Source: Pollutibacter soli
GTDB taxonomy: Bacteria > Bacteroidota > Bacteroidia > Chitinophagales > Chitinophagaceae
Assembly (NCBI GenBank): GCA_029269725.1
Contig: JARJHS010000006.1
Location: 1-64,000, forward strand
DNA: 64,000 nucleotides
Direction of reading: 5' to 3'
In this document: piece by piece, positions 38,823 through 47,909 of the stretch
Numbering within the stretch: the stretch's first letter is position 1
Layout: the number at the start of each line of letters is the position of its first letter
Made by a program: the position numbers and the translations under genes
The notes under the pieces: generated by a model
Told to the model about the DNA's origin: nothing
The model's input: the letters and a program-made list of their open reading frames with translations, nothing else
Databases searched by the model: none

Positions 38823-39683
38823 TTATTTAGACATTTGTCTGAGATCAGCGTAACTGATCAACTGTATGCCCAATTTTTTAATTGCTGCCTTAACATCGGC
38901 ATCGGTCCACATGTCTGTAACCCCCTGTCTGTCTTCAGCAACGTTTTCATATCCGATATGTGATATTGCACGAAGCTCGGGCGTATCTAATCCAGGATGT
39001 TCAACAAAAATGTAAGTTTCACCTGTTTTCAAACCTTCCAGCATTTTGATGAAGCTTTGCTTTTTTTCTGCTGATGTTTTATGGGCTCCGACAAAAGGAG
39101 CATACTTGACATTATAGTCAGCCAGGTCGATATCAATTTTGTATTCTTTAGCAATTTTTTTTGCGATGGCTTTTGTTTCAGGGGTCATATCATAACACCC
39201 CATATGTGCTGAGATATGAGATATACGCGGAATCTTTTTTATCGCCAGTTCTATCTGCGCTCTTAATTCTTTTTCGATATCCTCGTTCTTAAATGCTTTG
39301 TCTTTAAGATTCTGACCGGGATAATTAATATTGGGCCAGATCATCGGGTAAAAATATCCATCTTCATTAACAAGACTTGGGCAGTTGGAAACGGGGCGGT
39401 ATTTCACATTATCCCATTCGCTGGTCAGAGCAATATGTATTCCCACATCGATCTTAGGGTATGCATTTAACATTTTTACAGCTTCCGGAAACCACGGTGA
39501 AGGAACGATGATCTCAACAGAAGTTACGATCCCATCACGATAGGTTTTCTGAATCGCTTCATTTCCCGAATGAGCAAAACCCATATCATCCCCGCGGACA
39601 ATCAACCTTGGTGATTTTGTTTGCGCCGAACAATCCGGAACGAAAAACAGAAAAACAAAGAGCAAACAAAAAAGAAATTTCAT
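38823..39683 (-). CDS. ChbG/HpnK (YdjC) family deacetylase, exported
   Basis: 286 residues from the ATG at 39683 (a TTG at 39692 is less likely). Signal peptide FLFCLLFVFLFFVPDCSAQ. YdjC-type carbohydrate deacetylases use metal bound by Asp and His; here RGDDMGFAHS (about 27-36) and ISAHMGCYDM near 155 hold these. Likely removes acetyl groups from an oligosaccharide, which fits the neighbouring glycosidases, though the substrate is unknown. Convergent with the GH78 gene. Confidence 0.85.
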   Translation of the reverse strand: MKFLFCLLFVFLFFVPDCSAQTKSPRLIVRGDDMGFAHSGNEAIQKTYRDGIVTSVEIIVPSPWFPEAVKMLNAYPKIDVGIHIALTSEWDNVKYRPVSNCPSLVNEDGYFYPMIWPNINYPGQNLKDKAFKNEDIEKELRAQIELAIKKIPRISHISAHMGCYDMTPETKAIAKKIAKEYKIDIDLADYNVKYAPFVGAHKTSAEKKQSFIKMLEGLKTGETYIFVEHPGLDTPELRAISHIGYENVAEDRQGVTDMWTDADVKAAIKKLGIQLISYADLRQMSK

Positions 39684-39730
39684 ATCAGGCAATTTCTATG
39701 AAAATAAGAAAAATGATGCAGTAAATAGCG

Positions 39731-39985
39731 GCAGTGAACCAAGGAGCCTGCAGGCAACAGACAACAAATACTACGCAACTAACCCGATGTTGCTCTCACC
39801 GTTTTCAATTTTCAGTATTCTGTTTACTGTTTCTAATATCTGTTTATGTTCAATGTTCTCTGTTTATGTTTTTATTCCAGTTGTCGGTTTTCAGTTCCAG
39901 TTTTCTGCCCTGCATTCCATATTTTCTATCCTGTCCCCGGCTGTTTCCTCCTGCCTCCCCACCTGCCTTCTGCCTATTTTACCTA
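39731..39985. repeat. Mixed heptamer-phased low-complexity region
   Basis: The 312-bp gap before the aminotransferase gene is filled by degenerate 7-bp units of several flavours: TTTTCAA / TTTTCAG / TTTACTG from about 39802 to 39907, then CTGCC-rich units to 39985. The long open frame into it from the aminotransferase gene is an artefact of this composition. Confidence 0.65.
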
Positions 39986-39991
39986 CCTTCG
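39984..39991 (+). promoter_or_regulatory. -7-like element of aminotransferase gene, leaderless
   Basis: TACCTTCG (7 of 8 to TAnnTTTG) ends 4 nt before the ATG at 39996, the same spacing as at the E1 and TonB-receptor genes. Confidence 0.45.
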
Positions 39992-39995
39992 CCTT

Positions 39996-41225
39996 ATGCT
40001 ATCCATATCAGAAAGGGGCAAACTGATGCCCCCGTCGCCGATCAGAAAACTGGTTCCCTACGCGGAAGCAGCAAAGAAAAAAGGTATTAAAGTTTTTCAT
40101 CTCAATATTGGCCAGCCCGATATTGAAACACCACCGGCGATTATGGATGCTGTGCGAAAAGCAGATATTCCTGTGCTGGAATACAGTCATAGCGCAGGTA
40201 ATGAAAGTTATCGCCGCAAGTTGACAGAATACTACAGGCATGTAGGCATAAATGTTAACCACCACCAGATTCTGATTACCGCAGGCGGAAGCGAGGCGAT
40301 CATTTTCGGATTAATGAGTTGTCTGAATCCTGGTGATGAGTTAATCATCCCGGAACCGTTTTATGCAAACTATAATGGTTTCGCAATTATGGCCGGTGTA
40401 AAAGTGGTGCCCATCACCTCACATATTGAAAATGGATTTGCCTTACCCCCCATCAGTGAGTTTGAAAAAGTGATCACGCCAAAAACAAAGGGCATTGTCA
40501 TCTGCAATCCCAATAATCCGACAGGGTACTTATATAGCCGACAGGAAATGGAAGAGTTAAGGTCCATATGTCTCAAACATAACCTCTATCTTTTTTCCGA
40601 TGAAGCTTATCGTGAATTCTGTTACGATGGTGAGTTTATCAGCGCCATGCAACTGGATGGGCTGGAAGAAAATGTTTTACTAATGGATACCATCTCGAAA
40701 AGGTATTCAGCTTGCGGAGCAAGAATTGGAGCGTTGGTAACACGTAACAAAGCCGTATACGATACAGCAATGAAATTTGCTCAGGCGAGACTTAGTCCTC
40801 CCGGTCTTGCACAGATACTCGCTGAGGCAGCAGTAGATCTGCCTGCTGATTATTTTAATGCACCCAAAGCTGAATATTTATCCCGCAGAGATTTGCTGGT
40901 AAAAAGATTGAACGCTATGCCGGATGTTTTTTGTCCTAATCCCGGTGGCGCTTTCTATGCGATTGCAAGATTACCGATCGATGATTGTGACCGGTTTTGT
41001 CAATGGCTTCTTGAATCTTTCTCGCACAACAACAAAACTGTGATGCTTGCTCCTGCAACAGGTTTTTATGGTACTCCAGGTCTTGGTAAAAATGAAGTTC
41101 GTTTGGCTTATGTGCTGAACAAAGAAGCAATCAATGACGCCATGGACTGCCTCGAAAAAGCGCTGGAGGTTTATCCTGGAAAGACGATACCCCAAAAACA
41201 GAAAGAAGGTTCAGCTGTTGCTTAG
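39996..41225 (+). CDS. PLP-dependent aminotransferase (class I/II, aspartate aminotransferase-like)
   Basis: 409 residues from the ATG at 39996 (MLSISERGKLMPPSP). An upstream frame start at 39846 adds 50 residues translated from the degenerate repeat and is rejected. The PLP lysine is Lys235 in DTISKRYSACGARIGA; NPNNPTG (171-177) is the usual substrate-side signature. Amino acid specificity cannot be read. Its last 15 bp overlap the end of the convergent EamA gene. Confidence 0.92.
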   Translation: MLSISERGKLMPPSPIRKLVPYAEAAKKKGIKVFHLNIGQPDIETPPAIMDAVRKADIPVLEYSHSAGNESYRRKLTEYYRHVGINVNHHQILITAGGSEAIIFGLMSCLNPGDELIIPEPFYANYNGFAIMAGVKVVPITSHIENGFALPPISEFEKVITPKTKGIVICNPNNPTGYLYSRQEMEELRSICLKHNLYLFSDEAYREFCYDGEFISAMQLDGLEENVLLMDTISKRYSACGARIGALVTRNKAVYDTAMKFAQARLSPPGLAQILAEAAVDLPADYFNAPKAEYLSRRDLLVKRLNAMPDVFCPNPGGAFYAIARLPIDDCDRFCQWLLESFSHNNKTVMLAPATGFYGTPGLGKNEVRLAYVLNKEAINDAMDCLEKALEVYPGKTIPQKQKEGSAVA

Positions 41226-42095
41226 TTTGGCAATATGTCTGGGATGGATGTTGATTAAAACTATCCCCGCTACTACGAGCAGTGCGCCAATCCATGTATA
41301 CCAATGAACATCTTCTTTCAGAATAACAACCGAAAGCAGTAAAGCAAATACGGGTATCAGGTAATTGAAGACCGCAGCTTTCGTAGCTCCGATTTTCTGA
41401 ATCGCATCAAAATACCAGATAAAGCCAAGCACTGTTCCGAACAATGCGAGATACACGAGAGCTATCCATACTTTCCCCGGTACAACTTTTGGAAATGTTT
41501 CTGTTGTCGTAAAGATCAACAACATAACACAACCTGTTAGTGTTGCCCAGGTTGCTGCTGACACTGCCGAAACCTTTTTCATCACATTTCGAATGGCCAG
41601 GGTATAAATGGCCCAGGCAATCGGGCAGAACAACATATACAGATCACCCTTTTCAAACTGGCTGAATAATCCTGTAATATGACCTCTTGATATCACAAAT
41701 ACAACTCCGCAAAGCGAGAGAATAATTCCTGGCGCTTTTAGTCCACCAATTTTTTCGTGATATAACCAGGCAGAAAGCAACATTACTAAAACCGGGTTCA
41801 AGGCAATCAAAAGCGCGCCATGACTCGCAGGAACCAATTGCAGGCCTTTAAAGAAGAAATAATTGTAGGCAGCAATTCCGGTGAAACCTAATAGTGACAC
41901 CTGAATAAACGTCTTCAGGCCGATCTTAAAAAAGTTTTTGTTGAAATGGAGCGCCAGCGGGATAAGAAATAACAATGCGAGAATATAACGCAAAGATGCG
42001 CCCCAGAATGGCTCAAACACCTGTGCAGCAACACGCGTTGCGATCAGCGTTCCTCCCCAGAATAAGGCAACCAGCGTAAGTTTAAAATATGTCAA
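41211..42095 (-). CDS. EamA (DMT superfamily) transporter
   Basis: 294 residues, about ten membrane segments arranged as two EamA repeats of five. The first repeat starts TYFKLTLVALFWGGTLIATRV and the second near residue 150 (LYMLFCPIAWAIYTLAIRNV). Substrate unknown; DMT carriers often export amino acids or metabolites. Its 3' end overlaps the convergent aminotransferase by 15 bp. Confidence 0.9.
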   Translation of the reverse strand: MTYFKLTLVALFWGGTLIATRVAAQVFEPFWGASLRYILALLFLIPLALHFNKNFFKIGLKTFIQVSLLGFTGIAAYNYFFFKGLQLVPASHGALLIALNPVLVMLLSAWLYHEKIGGLKAPGIILSLCGVVFVISRGHITGLFSQFEKGDLYMLFCPIAWAIYTLAIRNVMKKVSAVSAATWATLTGCVMLLIFTTTETFPKVVPGKVWIALVYLALFGTVLGFIWYFDAIQKIGATKAAVFNYLIPVFALLLSVVILKEDVHWYTWIGALLVVAGIVLINIHPRHIAKLSNS

Positions 42096-42237
42096 CCGAT
42101 AATTTTTTTGTTAGTAATAAAATTTATGTCGCAGCAAAAATAGGAGTGAGAATTCATACACATTTTCTATTCAAACCGAACATAATTGCACAATTGTAAA
42201 CCTTCATATTTGTAATACTGTTGAAAATACGAACAGA

Positions 42238-42280
42238 ATGTACAGGAATCTGTACATGTGATCTGGCAGTTATTCAGATC
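42238..42280. promoter_or_regulatory. Two adjacent inverted repeats upstream of DUF2383 gene
   Basis: ATGTACAG (42238-42245) and CTGTACAT (42250-42257), a perfect 8-bp pair with a 4-nt spacer; then GATCTG (42260-42265) and CAGATC (42275-42280). Both lie 40-80 bp upstream of the putative -24 box, a usual position for activator sites. Confidence 0.45.
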
Positions 42281-42319
42281 ATGTGAATTACATTTTTAAC
42301 AACATCATCTTTTAAAAAA

Positions 42320-42334
42320 TGGCATGGTTTTATC
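42320..42334 (+). promoter_or_regulatory. Candidate sigma54-type promoter of DUF2383 gene
   Basis: TGGCAT, five bases, then TATC. The -24 half matches sigma54 consensus TGGCAC well; the -12 half lacks the expected GC. Similar boxes precede the DUF1328 and YtxH genes. Confidence 0.4.
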
Positions 42335-42370
42335 AGATATATAAATATTCACCAAGTAAAACGTGTAGGT

Positions 42371-42838
42371 ATGATTAGTAATGAAAAAACGATCAGGGTA
42401 TTAAATGACCTGATCCAGACAAATCATGACCGCATTGCTGGTTATGAAAAGGCAATCAGTGAAGCAGGCGAAATGGACATGGATATTAAAGCCATTTTTG
42501 GTAAAATGATTCAGGAAAGCAGGCAAAACAATATTGAACTGTCCAATGAGGTAGCAGCATTGGGTGGTGAACCTGCTACAAGCAGTACAATCGGTGGAAA
42601 AATTTACAGAATATGGATGGATGTAAAGACAAGTTTGTCATCATCAGATCGACTGGCTATTCTTGACTCCTGTGAATATGGAGAAGATGTTGCAGTTGAA
42701 GCATATGAAGATGCGTTACAATCTGATGCCGACATGACCGTTGCTCTTCTTAACCTCATCACCAGGCAAAAAGCTGGTATACAACTTGCACATAACCAGG
42801 TAAGAAGTTACAGAGATGCAAACGCAGTTATCCGTTAA
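42371..42838 (+). CDS. PA2169/DUF2383 family four-helix protein
   Basis: 155 residues, no signal or membrane segment. It has the ferritin-like pattern of DUF2383: NDLIQTNHDRIAGYEKAI, then helices with ESRQNNIELSNEVAALGGEP and AYEDALQSD. Members are often stress-induced; function unknown. It has a 275-bp upstream region with two inverted repeats (42238-42280) and a candidate sigma54 promoter (42320-42334). It converges on the rpoN operon, with a shared terminator. Confidence 0.85.
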   Translation: MISNEKTIRVLNDLIQTNHDRIAGYEKAISEAGEMDMDIKAIFGKMIQESRQNNIELSNEVAALGGEPATSSTIGGKIYRIWMDVKTSLSSSDRLAILDSCEYGEDVAVEAYEDALQSDADMTVALLNLITRQKAGIQLAHNQVRSYRDANAVIR

Positions 42839-42896
42839 CGATAGTACACTTAACTCCATATATATCGGTAAAGGGTAATAAAACTCCCCAGCCAAT

Positions 42897-42928
42897 AAAA
42901 AAGTCCCGAAACCAACCGGGACTTTTTT
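42897..42928. terminator. Bidirectional terminator
   Basis: Perfect 12-bp arms including A-run and T-run (42897-42908 and 42917-42928) around an 8-nt loop, between convergent DUF2383 and kinase genes. Serves both directions. Confidence 0.9.
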
Positions 42929-42947
42929 AATTTTCTTTATTACAATA

Positions 42948-44390
42948 TTAGAATTCGCGAAAGCTCACTTTGAACTCAGTACCCTTACCAGGAACAGAAT
43001 TTACATCTACAGTCGCTTTATGTTGCTGCAGAATTATCAGTGTAGTTGCAAGACCCAAACCGAGTCCGTTTCTTTTTGACGTAAAATAAGGTTCGAAAAG
43101 TCGCGGGAGATTTTCTTCTGTAATGCCCACACCATTATCTCTCACGATCATTTTGTAACCACCTGGCTCAGCCATAATTTCAATTTCCAAAACACCGGTT
43201 TTCTCCGGCATTGCTTCAATTGCATTGATAATAATATTCAGCAAAGCGATCTGTAACTTCGAAGCGTCAGCATGAATCCAGGCAGGATCCGGCGGATATT
43301 TTACATGAAGACTGATTTGCTTTAAAGTAATACGATCCAATGCCGCGGAAATGCTTTCATCTACAATGGTTTGTAAAGCGGCTTTCACCTGCACAAGGTC
43401 ACCCGGTCGTGAAAAATCCAGAAGCTCAGAAATCAGATCTCCGATCCTCCGTGTATTTCTGTCAACGATTTCAAGATAGACCTTGGCCTGCTCAGAGAAA
43501 GGTTCCAGTCCTAATTGCTGTACAGAAAGACTGATATTGTTCAACGGATTTCTCACCTCATGTGCAAGGGTACGAACAAGGCGACCTGCAATAGCCAGTT
43601 TTTCGATCTGGAGATTGGCTTTCTCTACTTTTTTAAGGTTACTTATATCATGAATAATTCCCTGTATGTAACTATCACCCTGCAGATCGGTTTCCCGTGA
43701 CAGTGAGAGAATGCAGTATTTTTTCTCACCTGATTTTGTCACCAGCTCCACTTCCATATCATCAACGTCACCGGTATTCACCAGGTCATCAAGAATTTTT
43801 TGCTGATCAGTCTTGTTGATCAGAAGATCGAATACACTCAGAAAACCCAACTGCTCTTTCTCATACCCAAGCAATTCGGTAGTAGCGTAATTGATATCAA
43901 TAAAATAGAGTTCGTTGTCTGCGAGGAAAACTGCGTCTTTAGATCTTTCAAAAATACTTCTGAACTTTCGCTCGTTGGTGCGAAGTGCTTTTAGCGACAT
44001 CATCCTTTCCAGCGAATAGCGGATACTCCTTTCGAGTTTTTCAGTTGACAATTCCGGTTTAATAAGGTAATCAACAGCACCTGCCTGCATGGCCTGGATA
44101 TCGATTTCATGATTACCCTTTCCTGTCAGCAGGATGATCGGCTCTTCACAATTGAAAGTTTTTGCTTCCCTGATCAGGTCGAGGCCGGTTTTAGCTCCAA
44201 GGCGATAGTCAACAAAATACAGATCATATTTACGGGAGCTGATAAGATCAAGAGCCTCCCTGTATTTAAAACTCCAATCGATGATAAATTCATGACCGGG
44301 TATATTCTTGATATACTCACTGGTGATAAAAAAGTCATCTTCATCATCATCAATGATGAGTATCCTCGTGGAAGGTTTCTCAGAAGGCAT
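42948..44390 (-). CDS. Hybrid REC-PAS histidine kinase
   Basis: 480 residues from the ATG at 44390. A longer frame to 44516 overlaps the upstream kinase gene by 113 bp and adds a low-complexity leader; 44390 leaves a 13-bp gap. Order: receiver domain (ILIIDDDEDDFF; FVDYRLGAKTGLDL phospho-Asp), PAS (FRSIFERSKDAVFLADN), HisKA with His277 in LAHEVRNPLNN, HATPase (NIIINAIEAMPEKTG; GLGLGLATT). No membrane segment. Last gene of the rpoN operon; it could receive phosphoryl groups from the upstream kinase or act with the sigma54 activator (inference). Confidence 0.9.
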   Translation of the reverse strand: MPSEKPSTRILIIDDDEDDFFITSEYIKNIPGHEFIIDWSFKYREALDLISSRKYDLYFVDYRLGAKTGLDLIREAKTFNCEEPIILLTGKGNHEIDIQAMQAGAVDYLIKPELSTEKLERSIRYSLERMMSLKALRTNERKFRSIFERSKDAVFLADNELYFIDINYATTELLGYEKEQLGFLSVFDLLINKTDQQKILDDLVNTGDVDDMEVELVTKSGEKKYCILSLSRETDLQGDSYIQGIIHDISNLKKVEKANLQIEKLAIAGRLVRTLAHEVRNPLNNISLSVQQLGLEPFSEQAKVYLEIVDRNTRRIGDLISELLDFSRPGDLVQVKAALQTIVDESISAALDRITLKQISLHVKYPPDPAWIHADASKLQIALLNIIINAIEAMPEKTGVLEIEIMAEPGGYKMIVRDNGVGITEENLPRLFEPYFTSKRNGLGLGLATTLIILQQHKATVDVNSVPGKGTEFKVSFREF

Positions 44391-44403
44391 TTCAGTAGGT
44401 GAT

Positions 44404-46392
44404 TTAACTATATTGTTTTTCGGGTAGGATGAAGATAAAGCTTGATCCTTTTCCACGTTCACTCTCTGCATAAATAATCCCTTTATGGTGGTCAACAATT
44501 TTTTTGCAAATGGCAAGACCTATTCCCGAACCTGGATATTCCGATTTCCCGTGCAAGCGTTGAAATATTTTAAAGATCCTTTCTTCATATTCTTTTTCGA
44601 AACCGATACCGTTGTCCTGCACTCTCAGCTCGATGTAGTTCATTACCCCATTAAGGTTGAACCTTTTCTTCTCTTCAGCGGGAAGTATCCTGTATCTAAT
44701 CTGTATTTCCGGGGGAAGCCCAGGTTTAGAAAATTTAACTGCGTTTGAAATGAGGTTATTGAACAACTGCTGCATCTGGGATTTTACCGCCTGTATCTGC
44801 GGAAGGTTATCCGATATCACGATCGCCTTTGTTTCCTCCATCTTCAACTCAAGCTCTTTTAACGCATTATTGAGCGGCTGGTTCAAATCAATTTTTTCAA
44901 AATACGGCTCATTCCTGGTCGTCCTTGAAAATTCAAGAAGATTATCAATCAAGATCCGCATATTTTCTGATGCGCCCTTCATCCTTTCCAGGTATACGCC
45001 ACCATCCGTCCCCAGCAATTCCGAAAACCTTGAGCTCAGGCGTTCAGAGAAAGTGGCAATTTTTCTCAGTGGTTCCTGGAGATCATGCGAAGCAACATAG
45101 GCAAACTCTTCGAGGTCGCGGTTGCTTCTCGCTAATTCTTCTATTTTGTGCTCCAGCTTTAGTTCGTACTCCCGAAGTTTAGTGATATCCCTTGTGGTCC
45201 CCAGTACTTTCTCAACAACTCCTTTTTTATCCCGGATAATCTTTCCATAAGTCTCGATCAGTTTAGATTCTCCGCTTCTGGTTGCGATCCTTTCTTCTCT
45301 GATGAAATAGTCATCGGTGGCAAGTGCATGCTCCCACGACTCATTGCTTTTTATTGCCTCTTCAACACTCTGATGAGAGTTCATAAATGCGCGATCAACT
45401 TTACGCCCCGAATACTCTGTTGTATTCTCATAACCGAACAAATGAAACATTCCTTCAGACCATTCCATTGTTCCCGTAGCGACATCATATTCCCACGACC
45501 CATTATTAAGGAACAACTCTTTCTCGAGTACCATATTTTTATAATGCAAAAGATCACGATACAGAGAATAGTATCGCGTAACATCCCAGGTGATGCCAAG
45601 AACAGATTTAACTGTGCCATCCTCGTTAACTACAACGCGCGTTTTTGAAGAAACGCTTTTTGTAATTCCATCCTCTCCGGTGATTTCGTAGCTGTGTTCA
45701 AATTCTTTTCCTCTGATGATGCTGTCGTCAAACATCCCCTGCAAATCAGGCAGTGCTTCCTTATCAACATGGTTCAGAAAAAGAGCGAGATCAGGTTCAG
45801 GAACTTCTTTTTCATCAGGATACCCCAATAACTTGTACATCCCCCGGGACATTTTCATTTTTCCCGTCCCGATATCCAGTTTCCACGTACCGTACTTAAG
45901 CAGGTCTTCAGAATCGTCAATTAATTGAAGCGATGCTTTTACCTCTGCTTCCGAATTCACTTCGCGGGTGATATCCTGTGCAACAAAAAGAATAGAACCG
46001 GGTTTGCCATCAGGAGAACGTCTGAGCACAGTTCCTTTTACCCGAAAATGAAAAAAGTCTCCTTCTTTTCTGTTGAACCGACAGCCAAAAGAATAACTGG
46101 CATCATCCGTTAGTTCTTCGTAATGTGAAAGTTCCTGTTTTACGGCGTCAACATCGTCTTTGAAAACCATTTTCAACATATCCCCATCCCATCCCTTCAC
46201 ATCTTCAATACTGTAACCAAGTACCTCTTTGAGTTGTTTGTTCACATAACCCAACTGTTTTCTTTCTGCATCATATACATAAATGATCGCCGGGAAAAAA
46301 TCCGTGATTCTTTCAAACAAATTTCCGTCAAGCCCCTCTTCGAGGAGTAATTTGAAATGGTTGCTATGGTCGTCTTTCCCGGGATGCATCAT
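44404..46392 (-). CDS. Multi-PAS histidine kinase
   Basis: 662 residues, soluble. At least three PAS domains (about 20-140, 150-270, 285-400; FFPAIIYVYDAERKQLGYVNK, DLLKYGTWKLDIGTGKMKMS, NNGSWEYDVATGTMEWSEG), then a HisKA with His436 in ASHDLQEPLRKI and an HATPase (NNLISNAVKF; GSGIGLAICKKI). Directly follows the sigma54 activator gene (4 bp) and is probably its cognate kinase (inference). Confidence 0.92.
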   Translation of the reverse strand: MMHPGKDDHSNHFKLLLEEGLDGNLFERITDFFPAIIYVYDAERKQLGYVNKQLKEVLGYSIEDVKGWDGDMLKMVFKDDVDAVKQELSHYEELTDDASYSFGCRFNRKEGDFFHFRVKGTVLRRSPDGKPGSILFVAQDITREVNSEAEVKASLQLIDDSEDLLKYGTWKLDIGTGKMKMSRGMYKLLGYPDEKEVPEPDLALFLNHVDKEALPDLQGMFDDSIIRGKEFEHSYEITGEDGITKSVSSKTRVVVNEDGTVKSVLGITWDVTRYYSLYRDLLHYKNMVLEKELFLNNGSWEYDVATGTMEWSEGMFHLFGYENTTEYSGRKVDRAFMNSHQSVEEAIKSNESWEHALATDDYFIREERIATRSGESKLIETYGKIIRDKKGVVEKVLGTTRDITKLREYELKLEHKIEELARSNRDLEEFAYVASHDLQEPLRKIATFSERLSSRFSELLGTDGGVYLERMKGASENMRILIDNLLEFSRTTRNEPYFEKIDLNQPLNNALKELELKMEETKAIVISDNLPQIQAVKSQMQQLFNNLISNAVKFSKPGLPPEIQIRYRILPAEEKKRFNLNGVMNYIELRVQDNGIGFEKEYEERIFKIFQRLHGKSEYPGSGIGLAICKKIVDHHKGIIYAESERGKGSSFIFILPEKQYS

Positions 46393-46395
46393 AGA

Positions 46396-47886
46396 TTAGG
46401 TATTTTTTAATTCCTTGTAGAGGCTCATCTTATTGTAAAGTGTTTTCCTGTCAATATTCAGAATCCTGGCTGCCTTGCTTTTGTTGTAATTGGCCTCTTT
46501 CAAAGCATCCAGTATCATCTGGTATTCAGCATCGATTGTGGCTTTGCGCAGGGATGTTTCGCGAAATTTGAAGTTGCCGGCACTATTGCCATTTTCTTCA
46601 CCATCATGCGGCGAACTATTCTGGTTGGCGCTTTCATTGAATTGTAATTTTGAAAAGTGAGTAATCTCGAATGGCAGTGTGTACAATTCAATCTTCTCAC
46701 CTTCTGTAAGAAGGGTCGCTCTCTTTACTACATTCTTTAATTCACGCAGATTACCGTACCACACATAATTCTTAAACACTTCTTCTACATCCGGAGAAAA
46801 TCCTTTTACCTGTTTGCCGAGTTCACTATTTGTCTGGCGGAGGAAATGCTCAGCCAGCAACATGATGTCTTCTCTGCGTTCCCGTAATGGCGGTACATTG
46901 ATGCTGAATTCATTGAACCTGTGATAAAGATCTTCGCGGAATTTACCCGTGCGTGTAGCATCCCACAATTGTTCGTTACTGGCGATGATGATGCGAACAT
47001 CCAGTTCAATATCCTTCACTCCACCCACACGACGCATTTTTCTCTCCTGCACAACACGAAGAAGCGATACCTGTATTTCGTAAGAAAGATTGGCGATCTC
47101 GTCGAGGAATATGGTACCGCCGTTAGCCAATTCGAAACTTCCCACCTTTTGATTCAATGCACCGGTGAATGCCCCTTTTTCATGACCAAACAATTCACTA
47201 CCGGCAAGTTCTTTTGAAAGTGCACCGCAGTCAATGGCAACGAAAGGTTTTGCATTACGTTTACTCAGCTTGTGGATCTCATTCGCTATAGCTTCTTTAC
47301 CACTACCACTTTCACCGTAAATAATTACACTGTAATTAGTAGGTGCAACCAGCTTTACCTGGTGGATAATTTTCTTGAATGATTCCGTGTTACCGAATAT
47401 ATATTTTTCATTTCCGGAAGCTGATTGTCCGCCTGGCACAAAATGAACAGCTGATTGCTGAGGAGTTCTTCCGTTTTCCATTTCTGAAACAGGTGCTGCT
47501 TGTTTCACCGTGCTCGCCTGCGCAGGCTGACTCAAAGCTTTCTGAATCGTGATCAGGATTTCTTCAGGAAGCAATGGCTTTGTTACATAATCATATGCGC
47601 CCAGCTTCATTGCTTTTACTGAGGTACGGATGTCACTGTACCCCGTAATCATTATCACGGGAACTGATGGTATCATTTCCTTGATCTTTGCAAGTAGTGT
47701 AATTCCATCCATGTCATCCAGCCTCACATCACAAAGGATGAGATCGGTCTCGGAGGTTTCAAGATAAGCCAGGGCTTTGCGGCCGGTGGATACTTCATCC
47801 ACATGAAACTGATTCCTTGTAAGAAATCTGTTGAGTAAGAGACACATGTCCCTGTCGTCATCTATTACGAGAATTCGTTTATTCAT
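46396..47886 (-). CDS. NtrC-family sigma54-dependent response regulator
   Basis: 496 residues with receiver, AAA+ and DNA-binding domains. Phospho-Asp is Asp53. Walker A is GESGSGKE (191-198), the sigma54-contacting loop GAFTGA (238-243) is intact, Walker B is GGTIFLDEI (256-264), and a Fis-type helix-turn-helix closes the protein (about 447-496, NKSKAARILNIDRKTLYNK). It activates sigma54 holoenzyme from distant sites. The gene lies between rpoN (23 bp) and the PAS kinase (3 bp). Confidence 0.96.
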   Translation of the reverse strand: MNKRILVIDDDRDMCLLLNRFLTRNQFHVDEVSTGRKALAYLETSETDLILCDVRLDDMDGITLLAKIKEMIPSVPVIMITGYSDIRTSVKAMKLGAYDYVTKPLLPEEILITIQKALSQPAQASTVKQAAPVSEMENGRTPQQSAVHFVPGGQSASGNEKYIFGNTESFKKIIHQVKLVAPTNYSVIIYGESGSGKEAIANEIHKLSKRNAKPFVAIDCGALSKELAGSELFGHEKGAFTGALNQKVGSFELANGGTIFLDEIANLSYEIQVSLLRVVQERKMRRVGGVKDIELDVRIIIASNEQLWDATRTGKFREDLYHRFNEFSINVPPLRERREDIMLLAEHFLRQTNSELGKQVKGFSPDVEEVFKNYVWYGNLRELKNVVKRATLLTEGEKIELYTLPFEITHFSKLQFNESANQNSSPHDGEENGNSAGNFKFRETSLRKATIDAEYQMILDALKEANYNKSKAARILNIDRKTLYNKMSLYKELKNT

Positions 47887-47909
47887 ATTAGTAGATTAGA
47901 TTTTTTTAA

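Noticed and set aside
39846-39995. N-terminal extension of the aminotransferase
   Set aside because: Translated from degenerate repeat; family proteins begin at the ATG at 39996, next to a promoter box.
44391-44516. Longer N-terminus of the REC-PAS kinase
   Set aside because: Overlaps the upstream kinase gene by 113 bp; the 44390 ATG fits the receiver domain.
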